Source of the DNA: Pleionea litopenaei
GTDB lineage: Bacteria; Pseudomonadota; Gammaproteobacteria; Enterobacterales; Kangiellaceae
Direction of reading: 5' to 3'
NCBI RefSeq assembly: GCF_031198435.1
Contig: NZ_CP133548.1
Location: forward strand, 1,738,501 to 1,802,500
DNA length: 64,000 nt
This document shows positions 16,873 through 23,546 of the stretch, in pieces. The position numbers were made by a program, and so were the translations under genes. The notes beneath the pieces are model-generated. The model searched no databases, was not told the origin of the DNA, and worked only from the letters and a program-made list of their open reading frames with translations. Every line of letters begins with the position of its first letter. Within the stretch, counting starts at the first letter, position 1.

Positions 16873-16918
16873 TACTTGCGCTCGCAAGTATTTCATATAT
16901 ACTTGCGTACTCAAGTAT
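16873..16918 (+). promoter_or_regulatory. Two operator palindromes upstream of the MarR gene
   Basis: TACTTGCG-CT-CGCAAGTA at 16873-16890 is an 8-bp perfect inverted repeat. ATACTTG-CGTACT-CAAGTAT at 16899-16918 is a second with 7-bp arms. Both share the ACTTG/CAAGT half-site and their centres are 27 bp apart, 55-100 bp before the MarR-family start. This is the expected layout for autorepression, and the sites may overlap the promoter itself. Confidence 0.8.
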
Positions 16919-16972
16919 ATTTCAATCTTCTGGCTACTTTGATGGTCAGTTAAGAATAAAAGAGAGATCGTA

Positions 16973-17386
16973 ATGAATATCAGTAGTCAATTTATTATCA
17001 AGAATGCACTGCTTTCGTCGCGCTTAAATAAGCGTGCAGGCAATCGATTAAGTGTGCATGGCATCAGCCTAACCGAGTTTTTAGTGATGGAATACCTGTA
17101 TCCCCACAGTGAATCAGGTATCTCGCGCATTGAACTGGCGGATCATCTAGGCATGAGTGCGTCGGGCGTTACCCGCCTACTGTTGCCCATGGAGAAAACC
17201 CACCTACTCGAGAAAGTCAGCAATCCTAGAGACTCGCGTCAGAGTTTAGTTCGCTTAACCGATACAGGTAAAACTCTTTTTGATGATGCCAGCAATAGCT
17301 TTGATCATATTGCTGCTGATGCCACGTCAAAGCTATCAGAAGCGCAACAACAAAAAGCTATCGAACTATTCGAGAAACTTTTATAG
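16973..17386 (+). CDS. MarR-family transcriptional regulator
   Basis: A 137-residue winged-helix protein. The DNA-binding core is ISRIELADHLGMSASGVTRL (about 50-70), followed by the wing NPRDSRQSLVRLTDTGKTLF (about 83-102), and terminal dimerisation helices. An AGAGAG ribosome site precedes the ATG. It probably represses its own promoter through the palindromes at 16873-16918 and perhaps regulates the convergent MAPEG gene. The ligand is not predictable from sequence. Confidence 0.9.
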   Translation: MNISSQFIIKNALLSSRLNKRAGNRLSVHGISLTEFLVMEYLYPHSESGISRIELADHLGMSASGVTRLLLPMEKTHLLEKVSNPRDSRQSLVRLTDTGKTLFDDASNSFDHIAADATSKLSEAQQQKAIELFEKLL

Positions 17387-17459
17387 ATGATTGGTTTGAA
17401 TCATTTAAACGTTGAGCTCAATATTGAACGCTGTGACTCCTTGGAATAGTTAGAATAAA

Positions 17460-17855
17460 TCACGCTATCCAAGCGAGTCGTAGCCACATTGCAAGTACGG
17501 CTAAAAAGTTTATCGTAAAAACTAACCCTCTTAAGCGAATATTGTTCATTCCAATTTGAACCCAGCTATGCAAAAGCCGACCTACAACAAACGTCCACGC
17601 CAATACACCCAAAAGAAAATCATCGGTTTTCAAAATGACGCCGAATAAACACGCGACATAAAACAGCATGGGCCACTCGAACTGGTTAGATAAGTTAGCG
17701 CTAATTCTTGGCTCAATACGTTTACAGTGTTGACGCACTTGCTCAGATACCGCAACCCCCCAAACTGCTGGCGCTCGGTATAGTGTGAGTAAGCTATAAA
17801 GAATAGCTAACCAAAAGACATGTGCTAACATTGGAAAGAGCAAGTTGGTCATCAT
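17460..17855 (-). CDS. MAPEG-family membrane protein
   Basis: About 131 residues; ATG at 17855 is chosen because GGAAAATACA precedes it (an ATG at 17873 is also possible). It has four hydrophobic helices. Family landmarks are RISANLSNQFEWPMLFYVAC (the conserved R-x-x-AN-x-x-NQFE-x-P-x-LFY pattern) and a later VVGRLLHSWVQIG. MAPEG proteins are small inner-membrane enzymes related to microsomal glutathione transferase; bacterial members of this branch are mostly uncharacterised. It is convergent with the MarR-family gene. Confidence 0.85.
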   Translation of the reverse strand: MMTNLLFPMLAHVFWLAILYSLLTLYRAPAVWGVAVSEQVRQHCKRIEPRISANLSNQFEWPMLFYVACLFGVILKTDDFLLGVLAWTFVVGRLLHSWVQIGMNNIRLRGLVFTINFLAVLAMWLRLAWIA

Positions 17856-17916
17856 TGTATTTTCCAAAAGCATTAATGCCCTAGCATACTCGATTTGCTA
17901 ACACAGGAACAACGAA

Positions 17917-18351
17917 ATGAACAACCATCCACAACGTCCACCGATACCAAGTCAATTACCCATTGATAAGCGTAACAACGAAGCTGGTAATATTTGTCGC
18001 TACCTCAATACAGCCATCAAACGGGCACAACGACAAGGCCCTATTGATGAAATGAGACTTGATTTAAATCAAGCTGCGCGTGCCATTGAGCGATTTGAAA
18101 ACCAACACAATGACACAGATTTAGTTGATCGCTGGAAAGAAGTACTCAAACAACTCGAGAGCTGTTACCACTATTTTACTCAAGCGTCACCTAATAAGAC
18201 GGTAAAAAATGTGACGATTCTATTGGGCCTAAAAGTTGGTCAAATAGTTGGTCTGGTCGTGATGATAACGGTATTGTGTAAATATAAAAGATCAACAGTA
18301 ACCGGCTATTTAAAAATAAAATCTATAAGAACCGGACTAAATATCCAATGA
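17917..18351 (+). CDS. Hypothetical protein with one C-terminal membrane segment
   Basis: A 144-residue protein with a GGAACAACGAA ribosome site. The first 105 residues are polar and helical (DEMRLDLNQAARAIERFENQ) and are followed by one hydrophobic stretch (VTILLGLKVGQIVGLVVMIT, about 108-127) and a short basic tail. It would be a tail-anchored inner-membrane protein. Its last 15 bases overlap the convergent gene at 18337, so the final residues may be poorly conserved. Family unknown. Confidence 0.6.
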   Translation: MNNHPQRPPIPSQLPIDKRNNEAGNICRYLNTAIKRAQRQGPIDEMRLDLNQAARAIERFENQHNDTDLVDRWKEVLKQLESCYHYFTQASPNKTVKNVTILLGLKVGQIVGLVVMITVLCKYKRSTVTGYLKIKSIRTGLNIQ

Positions 18352-18846
18352 ATAGCTCGCATTCAAAATCAATCGCTCGATCTCTTGAGGGAATTCATTG
18401 TCCCGATAATTTACAATATAGACATATTGATTTTTATTGACCGTTTTAACAAAATAACTTATGTGCTGTGTCGTAGCGTCGAGACGAATATAGTTTTGTT
18501 GCCATTCTTTTGGCTGATAATCCCCCAAGTTATCTCTCTTAAACATACTCGCAATACTATTTAAATAGGCAACATCATCGACTTGAACTATCTTTTCTTT
18601 GGCAATAATCACACTCGAAACCAACTGAAATTTATCGCCTTCAAACAGAATCAAACAATCAATAACATTCATGCCATCGTCGCCTTGCTCCATTTGTTCT
18701 AAACCATCTTTTAACGGATGCTCCTCTAAGTCGAGTAAAGACACATAACCTTCAGGAACACTAAACTTAACGTTTTTAGTTTTCGGCGGCTCTGCAAAAC
18801 AAAGGCTAGCAGCAGTCAGCAGTAAAAAAGTAAGCAATCTTATCAT
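18337..18846 (-). CDS. Secreted hypothetical protein
   Basis: A 169-residue protein with a signal peptide (MIRLLTFLLLTAASLCFA, cleavage after residue 18) and an AGGAATAACA ribosome site. The mature protein is mixed alpha/beta (VPEGYVSLLDLEEHPLKDGL, then NQYVYIVNYRDNEFPQEIER). No known domain; it is probably periplasmic. It lies just downstream of the MBL-gene fragment at 18893, so it may originally have followed a full-length MBL gene. Confidence 0.6.
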   Translation of the reverse strand: MIRLLTFLLLTAASLCFAEPPKTKNVKFSVPEGYVSLLDLEEHPLKDGLEQMEQGDDGMNVIDCLILFEGDKFQLVSSVIIAKEKIVQVDDVAYLNSIASMFKRDNLGDYQPKEWQQNYIRLDATTQHISYFVKTVNKNQYVYIVNYRDNEFPQEIERLILNASYSLDI

Positions 18847-18892
18847 TATTGTTATTCCTATTGTTTAAGTTTGTATGACTTATTAATCTGAC

Positions 18893-19104
18893 TTATTTCA
18901 TAACAGGCCGTGCCACATAACTCGACTCTTTTGAAGTCACATAAGTCACTGAGTCTATATTACCTTGCTCGTTTAAAGCAAACTGGTAATATCGCCCCAT
19001 CTGGCCGCGAACCATAAACTTGGTTTCATTTACCGGAACAGGCTCAACAATGCGCTGGCCGGACTCTTTATACAGTAGCTGATTATCTTCAAGGATTAAT
19101 TGAA
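18893..19104 (-). pseudogene. 3' fragment duplicate of the MBL-fold hydrolase gene
   Basis: This segment encodes the last 70 or so residues of the hydrolase at 20310-21431, in the same frame and ending in its own stop (SYVARPVMK versus SYVATPVAQ). An interior stretch of about 80 bases is identical to the source, while both ends have diverged (e.g. SGQRIVEPVPVNETKF versus SSQRIVELLPVSETKF). No start or metal-binding half is present, so it cannot make an active enzyme. It is joined directly to the interrupted gene at 19096-19518. Confidence 0.85.
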
Positions 19105-19518
19105 AGCAACATGGCCTAGGTACTCCCTTACTTTAAAAATCTCTTTCCCTACAACAAAGACTCGATACATTGGATCATTAACGGTATTGTAGGCAGGAAT
19201 ATCGTTCCTTATTGGATTAATTCCTGCTGAAACAAGCCGTTCTTCTAATTCAACGGCATCAGATTCTTTCTCGAAAAATCCTACAATGTGCCAATGTTGC
19301 TGCTTAACAACGTAGTTAAAGAAATATTCTCAAGCTTCATCTTCGCTTATGGAGGTAAAGATAGGCTCTGAATCACAACCTCTCTCAGAGTAAAAGACAG
19401 CCCATTTACCATCTTTCATATCCAAGCAATAAGCGTCATCGCCTCTACCTAACACCGAAAAATTATTTGGGTTACAACCTTCGGAGCTCAATCTTTCTTG
19501 TAGCTCTCTTGCTTTCAT
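19096..19518 (-). pseudogene. Small gene with one in-frame TGA, 3' end fused to the MBL fragment
   Basis: From ATG at 19518 (MKARELQERLSSEGCNPNNF) the frame runs to ISEDEA, meets TGA at 19330-19332, and then continues in the same frame as EYFFNYVVKQQHWHIVGFFE and INPIRNDIPAYNTVNDPMYR for 77 more codons to TAA at 19096. Both parts have normal coding character. TGA is one base from the Cys codons TGC/TGT, and a Cys in EA-C-EYFF would be plausible. The last residues run into the MBL-gene fragment, so the natural C-terminus is probably lost. Family unnamed; small cytoplasmic accessory protein. Confidence 0.7.
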
Positions 19519-19535
19519 AATGATTGCCTAATTCT

Positions 19536-19916
19536 CTAAGGAGAATTGCGCGATAGCGCATCTTTCTTGCTTTTATTGTTCACTATTTTTTCATATTGGT
19601 ACATATTGATAAATATAATTGGCAAAATTGATCCAATAAAAAATAGCACTTCCTCAAAACCATTCACATAGACCGCTAGATAAATTGCAGCCTGAATCAT
19701 TCCAAGTTGATACAGATAGAATCTGCGTTCGAATATATTTGATTGCTCGATAGCATTAAAGAACAAATGCCAGAAGGAATAAACACCAAACACGAAACTT
19801 AATAACGGATAAAAACTGCCAAAGTCTCCAATTAAAAACATAATGCCGAATGCACAAAGTCCTGTATAAGGAATTGCGAATATCAAAGATATAATTGCGT
19901 ATGCTCTTATCTTCAT
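19536..19916 (-). CDS. Small polytopic membrane protein
   Basis: A 126-residue protein with about four transmembrane helices (IRAYAIISLIFAIPYTGLCA; IGDFGSFYPLLSFVFGVYS; the YQLGMIQAAIYLAVYV region; FFIGSILPIIFINMY) and a basic cytosolic tail (KIVNNKSKKDALSRNS). No family is recognised. It lies inside the 1.2-kb segment bracketed by the two copies of the MBL-gene 3' end, on the same strand as all its neighbours there. Confidence 0.6.
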   Translation of the reverse strand: MKIRAYAIISLIFAIPYTGLCAFGIMFLIGDFGSFYPLLSFVFGVYSFWHLFFNAIEQSNIFERRFYLYQLGMIQAAIYLAVYVNGFEEVLFFIGSILPIIFINMYQYEKIVNNKSKKDALSRNSP

Positions 19917-19996
19917 ATTTACTAATTAACATTTAAAGCAATGGCAGCCAAACGCGAATACAAATGAGTGGTTGTATATCACGCAGTCTTGTTTTG

Positions 19997-20293
19997 TTAT
20001 ACGGCACTTAAACTCTTGACCGAAAGTACCACAGACATTAGCAACCCTAAATAGTAAGCATTGCTTAATTTAAACTCTCTATCTCGAAGCTTCAGAACTA
20101 TACCAAATAATACGAACACCCCAGGAATAAACAGGACGTTTTTTCCTAGTGCAAATGCCACAGTGGCTAGATACCTACTTTCCATGCCGTTCACAAGAGC
20201 TACAGAACTTAAGGAAGCGACAACGAGAATTAAAGATACCTTTAACGTAACGGGAACTTCAAATTCCGTATATTCAGTTTCACTACTTTTCAT
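19997..20293 (-). CDS. Small membrane protein
   Basis: About 98 residues from ATG at 20293 (MKSSETEYTEFEVPVTLKVS); a longer frame overlapping the upstream stop lacks support. There are three hydrophobic segments (SLILVVASLSSVALV, NVLFIPGVFVLFGIVL, YYLGLLMSVVLSV) separated by short charged loops. Unknown function. Its start lies only 16 bases after the MBL hydrolase stop, so it may be co-transcribed with it. Confidence 0.55.
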   Translation of the reverse strand: MKSSETEYTEFEVPVTLKVSLILVVASLSSVALVNGMESRYLATVAFALGKNVLFIPGVFVLFGIVLKLRDREFKLSNAYYLGLLMSVVLSVKSLSAV

Positions 20294-20309
20294 ATTTATA
20301 CATAACGGT

Positions 20310-21431
20310 TTATTGCGCAACTGGAGTTGCCACATAACTCGACTCTTTTGAAGTCACATAAGTCACTGAGTCTATATTACCTTGCTCGTTTAAAGCAAAC
20401 TGGTAATATCCCCCCATCTGGCCGCGAACCATAAACTTGGTTTCACTTACTGGAAGAAGCTCAACAATGCGTTGGCTGGACTCTTTATACAGTAGCTGAT
20501 TATCTTCATGCACAAGTTGAAAGGGCGTCGTATCGTCCCACTGATATTGACCTGCATATTGTCTCACGTCGATCTTTGAATCGATTTGTATCTCAGTTGC
20601 AAGGATTCGCTCGATAAAACGCTTGAGTCTCTCTGGGTTTGTATCTTGAAAACTCACTTTATTGTCAAATTTAGAGTACAGAAGACTGAACTCAGGGCTC
20701 TTAAAAATCGCTTCGCTACTTTCTCCTTGGCGATGTTTTAAGACGACTAAATTAGCCAGCTCTTTGGTTACCGCCAGATAGCTTTGCAATTGCTTTGCAT
20801 TGATAACAAACCCATGTCCGGCAATGTATTTGGTCTGTTCGTCACCAAGGTTAAGGGCATAAGAAATAGCCTTGTCTAAGCCGGCTATGCCACCTTGGTA
20901 AAAAGTTGGATGAGAAATGTTCGTCAATATGTCACCCATAAATACGACATTAGCGGATGGAATATGAACAATCGCATCAGAGAACGAGTGTGCAACCGCA
21001 CTCTTCATTTCGATTTGAATATCATCACTTAAATTAAGCGCAAGGTAATCTTTAAAGCATAGGTCACAATCAACGTTTGAGTGGCTAATGTTCTTTTGAC
21101 CAATAACCAGCGCACCTTGTTTTCGGTAGTGTTCGTTTACCCCGGTATGATCAAAGTCGCCATGCGTATTAACGATGTATGTCACGGGGAGTTTTGTTAG
21201 CTTCTCAACGACCTTAATCAATTTCTCTGAATGTTTGCTTACCAGAGTATCCACTAGCAATACTTTTTCATCGGCAATGACTAAACCAACATTCGCACCT
21301 ACCCTTTCTCCCGTGAGTAAAAAAACATTCTCAGAAAGCGCGGTAACTTTTAGTTCTTGTGGTTGCTCAGAAGCGGTTGCCACACAACTACACAATAAGA
21401 TACTCGCTATAGTCAGCATTCGAATTAACAT
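20310..21431 (-). CDS. MBL-fold metallo-hydrolase, exported
   Basis: A 373-residue protein with a signal sequence (MLIRMLTIASILLCSCVATA, with LCSC as a possible lipobox) and an AGGAAG ribosome site. The MBL domain covers about 30-235. The first metal motif is NTHGDFDHTG, where the usual HxHxDH reads HxDxDH. Later landmarks are AVAHSFSDAIVHIPSANVVFMGD (second His and bridging Asp) and YIAGHGFVI (final His). The C-terminal 130 residues form an extra domain resembling the C-terminal part of beta-lactamase-related envelope proteins. The substrate is unknown. The 3' end is duplicated at 18893-19104. Confidence 0.8.
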   Translation of the reverse strand: MLIRMLTIASILLCSCVATASEQPQELKVTALSENVFLLTGERVGANVGLVIADEKVLLVDTLVSKHSEKLIKVVEKLTKLPVTYIVNTHGDFDHTGVNEHYRKQGALVIGQKNISHSNVDCDLCFKDYLALNLSDDIQIEMKSAVAHSFSDAIVHIPSANVVFMGDILTNISHPTFYQGGIAGLDKAISYALNLGDEQTKYIAGHGFVINAKQLQSYLAVTKELANLVVLKHRQGESSEAIFKSPEFSLLYSKFDNKVSFQDTNPERLKRFIERILATEIQIDSKIDVRQYAGQYQWDDTTPFQLVHEDNQLLYKESSQRIVELLPVSETKFMVRGQMGGYYQFALNEQGNIDSVTYVTSKESSYVATPVAQ

Positions 21432-21555
21432 ATTACTTCCTTAAAACTTTTAAACTTGTTAACCGTATAATTTTTAAACATTAAATACAGATCTTTTAAG
21501 CATTACTTTGAGTTAAATAAGACAATGGAGCTTTTCCATCTGAGCTGAGGAGAGC

Positions 21556-22044
21556 TTACAAACACCCCTCAATGAAATGTATTGATTGATCACCAAGACG
21601 AAAACGAGTCACTACATCGTTTTCAGTTTCAAATATCATCCCTAGCTTGTCGTCTATTTTTACTTCGAGGTATTCCCCATCAGGCGCAATGTAAGGATGC
21701 GGTGTCGCCTTAACACTTGCGTAGGTTTTCATGACATCATCTTTAGTCGAACCAATGCGAACACCTTCTTTGGTCGATACCTGACTGTTACCGACTACAT
21801 CAATCCTTGATACAACGCCATCTAATATCATAAAGTGGACATCGCTATTATTGGTGTCGTTAGAAATTAAATAATAACAAGTTGAACCAGGTTCATAAGA
21901 ATCCTTGGTGCTTTCGAAAGACTTTAAAATTTTGAGCGCTTCAGATTCAGTTACGCCAATCGCAACACCATTATACGAGTTATTCGATAGTGACTCTGAA
22001 TAAGCCGTTGAAGCAAACAATAGCAAAATAAAGGACTTCCACAT
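21556..22044 (-). CDS. Secreted protein, SmpA/BLIP-like repeats
   Basis: A 162-residue protein with a short signal peptide (MWKSFILLLFASTAYS) and AGGAAG upstream. Two similar motifs, GVAIGVTESEALKILKSF and GVRIGSTKDDVMKTYASV, suggest a duplicated fold like that of BamE/SmpA or beta-lactamase inhibitory domains. Cys57 and the penultimate Cys could pair in the periplasm. The function is unknown; a role in binding a periplasmic partner is inference. Confidence 0.6.
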   Translation of the reverse strand: MWKSFILLLFASTAYSESLSNNSYNGVAIGVTESEALKILKSFESTKDSYEPGSTCYYLISNDTNNSDVHFMILDGVVSRIDVVGNSQVSTKEGVRIGSTKDDVMKTYASVKATPHPYIAPDGEYLEVKIDDKLGMIFETENDVVTRFRLGDQSIHFIEGCL

Positions 22045-22064
22045 GGCGCTTCCTCAAAAAATTT

Positions 22065-22421
22065 TTAACTTTCTTGCTTCAAAATAAGCCTAACTCTCTC
22101 ATCGATTTCTTCCACCAACTCCGGATCCATATATTGATACTCATCAGGAATATCGAGTACGTATAGTGGTTTATGCTCAATCAAGCGAGTGAACTCTGCT
22201 AAAAGACGGCTTCTGTGCTTATTTTCCATAACAAAGATATAATCAGCCCAGCGGATATCCGCCGGGCTAACCGTTCTTTTTGCATTAGGACTGGTGCCTG
22301 CCGACCGGGCATTAAAACCAGAGCGTTTTCTCCAGATTTCTTCGCCCGTTGGACTGCGCCATTGATTACGACTGCAAATAAAGAGCAGATTAACACTACT
22401 CTTCATCGAAGAGCGATTCAT
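22065..22421 (-). CDS. Low-molecular-weight protein tyrosine phosphatase-like protein
   Basis: 118 residues from ATG at 22421, chosen because AGGAGG lies 8 bases upstream; the longer reading to 22475 has no such site. The core NLLFICSRNQWRSPTGEEIW carries a C-x-x-x-x-x-R loop (CSRNQWRS) like the CX5R(S/T) catalytic site of LMW phosphatases, and ARSAGTSPNAKRTV, ADYIFVMENKHRSRL and a later DIPDEY (the general-acid Asp region) complete the fold. Members of this short branch are mostly untested. The start overlaps the upstream basic-protein gene by 26 bases, so the two are translationally coupled. Confidence 0.8.
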   Translation of the reverse strand: MNRSSMKSSVNLLFICSRNQWRSPTGEEIWRKRSGFNARSAGTSPNAKRTVSPADIRWADYIFVMENKHRSRLLAEFTRLIEHKPLYVLDIPDEYQYMDPELVEEIDERVRLILKQES

Positions 22422-22629
22422 TCGAAGTAACCTCCTGCTCGACGATTTGCCGCTGGTTTTTGACCGGATAGTCAAAACCTAGTTGCTTAGCTCTTGCGAG
22501 CTTATTTCTACGTAAGTACATTAACTTCCAGTTCTTTTCAGGCTTATACAGCTCGCCCGATCCCATTCCTTTGCTTCGATTGATTCTCTTCTTGAACCGT
22601 CTCCAAGCTCTGTTTCTATTATTACTCAT
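22396..22629 (-). CDS. Small, strongly basic conserved protein
   Basis: A 77-residue protein, very basic through residue 50 (NRNRAWRRFKKRINRSKGMG, then KPEKNWKLMYLRRNKLARAK) with an acidic tail (EQEVTSNESLFDEE). It looks nucleic-acid- or ribosome-binding, but no domain is recognised. An AAAGGAAAG ribosome site precedes the ATG. It is encoded immediately upstream of, and overlapping, the phosphatase-like gene. Its 5' leader contains the complement of the 16S 530 loop (22658-22678). Confidence 0.65.
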   Translation of the reverse strand: MSNNRNRAWRRFKKRINRSKGMGSGELYKPEKNWKLMYLRRNKLARAKQLGFDYPVKNQRQIVEQEVTSNESLFDEE

Positions 22630-22657
22630 TGCTCTTTCCTTTAATCATTACCGGGTT

Positions 22658-22678
22658 CAGCAGCCGCGGTAATACGGA
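22658..22678 (+). other. 21-nt identity to the 16S rRNA 530-loop region
   Basis: CAGCAGCCGCGGTAATAC plus the next three bases (GGA) match the universally conserved 16S segment around E. coli 517-537 exactly; the flanks on both sides do not match. On the minus strand, where the next genes are encoded, this lies 29-49 bases before the ATG at 22629, so the transcript leader would carry the antisense of the 530 loop. No rRNA gene is nearby. Confidence 0.85.
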
Positions 22679-22723
22679 AAGAAATCTATTCAACGGTGAT
22701 AATTAACGCCCCAACTTTTATTT

Positions 22724-22792
22724 TGGGTTCAAATTGTCTTTAAGGTTTAAATTCTTTTTAGGGTTTAAATCCTGATAATGGGCTAAAGCCCC
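22724..22792. repeat. Degenerate 17-18-bp tandem repeat
   Basis: Four units at 22724, 22741, 22759 and 22776, with cores GGGTTCAAATTGTC, AGGTTTAAATTCTT, GGGTTTAAATCCTG and TGGGCTAAAGCCCC. It lies in the 22630-22840 gap. The last unit is a short palindrome (GGGCTAAAGCCC) that may act as a weak hairpin. Confidence 0.65.
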
Positions 22793-22840
22793 TTTCGACC
22801 ACATTCAGATCTATTCGAAGTTCGCTAGGTACTCAACTGT

Positions 22841-23374
22841 CTATTTTATCGTATTACTTTGGTAAAAAATCAAAATCGAAAATACGATTTCAATACCACC
22901 GCCAATAAATGCTCCAGCAATAAACGGCAATGATAAAGCTGCGCTTAAAAAGCCAGACAGCATTAGTAGCCCACCGAGTACCCAATAAGTTCTTAATCCA
23001 TAAAGTGTTTGAAAAACCAAATACCTGGCTCCAATCGCAAGCAGCATAATCGGATAAAACAAAGCGCTATTAAATTGAGCAACGACGAAAGCTATGAATA
23101 ACCCTGCGAATAAAATACCCAGACTCTCAACCGCTAATTTGCCAAGCACATTATCAGACGCATGTTTACCGGAATGTCCAAACACCTTTGAAAGCAACAT
23201 AGAAAGAGGGAAGATAAGCATTCCACCAATAAACAAGGTAATCATGCTGTGCATTGGTTGCAGATAAATCCCGACAACGCCTGCGATGCACCAAATCACC
23301 CCAGACGCTAAAGCTCCAGTCGCTCCACCAACATAGGATTCGACCATATTTTTTTGAGACTGGATAAAATCCAT
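22841..23374 (-). CDS. Polytopic membrane protein (DUF7010-like)
   Basis: 177 residues from ATG at 23374 (MDFIQSQKNMVESYVGGATG); the upstream extension to 23476 looks non-coding, and AAAGGAAT lies 10 bases before the ATG. There are five or six transmembrane helices with landmarks GGATGALASGVIWCIAGVVG and TLFIGGMLIFPLSMLL, which resemble the DUF7010 family from memory. Inner-membrane; no transport motif is recognised. The dispersed palindromic repeat lies just upstream. Confidence 0.65.
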   Translation of the reverse strand: MDFIQSQKNMVESYVGGATGALASGVIWCIAGVVGIYLQPMHSMITLFIGGMLIFPLSMLLSKVFGHSGKHASDNVLGKLAVESLGILFAGLFIAFVVAQFNSALFYPIMLLAIGARYLVFQTLYGLRTYWVLGGLLMLSGFLSAALSLPFIAGAFIGGGIEIVFSILIFYQSNTIK

Positions 23375-23477
23375 CCATTTAATTCCTTTCGTTTGCCCCA
23401 ATGACACGCTTGCGTAATCAAAACATATTGTTAGACGCATATGATGCATCAATCTTAAATTATGTCTGAATGACATT

Positions 23478-23507
23478 GTTGGGTTACGCTGCGCTAACCC
23501 AACCTAC
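23478..23507. repeat. Dispersed 30-bp palindromic repeat, rightmost copy
   Basis: A full copy with centre CGCTGCGC and the CTAC tail, between 22841-23374 and 23547-23906. No further copies are seen from here to the right edge, so the family is confined to the left 23.5 kb of the window. Confidence 0.85.
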
Positions 23508-23546
23508 CATACAACTTACTTCGACGAACGACTTTCTTCGGCAAGA

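Noticed and set aside
16708-16914. 68-residue ORF across the degenerate repeat before the MarR gene
   Set aside because: It overlaps the operators and the promoter region, and its repeat-like text arises from the tandem words rather than from selection as protein.
19330-19332. A true selenocysteine codon
   Set aside because: The nearby hairpin lacks a convincing SECIS loop and the protein has no selenoenzyme relationship visible; nonsense mutation is simpler. It is kept as a question in the findings.
22658-22678. A partial 16S rRNA gene
   Set aside because: Only 21 bases match and neither flank continues as rRNA, so this is not a gene remnant of any length.
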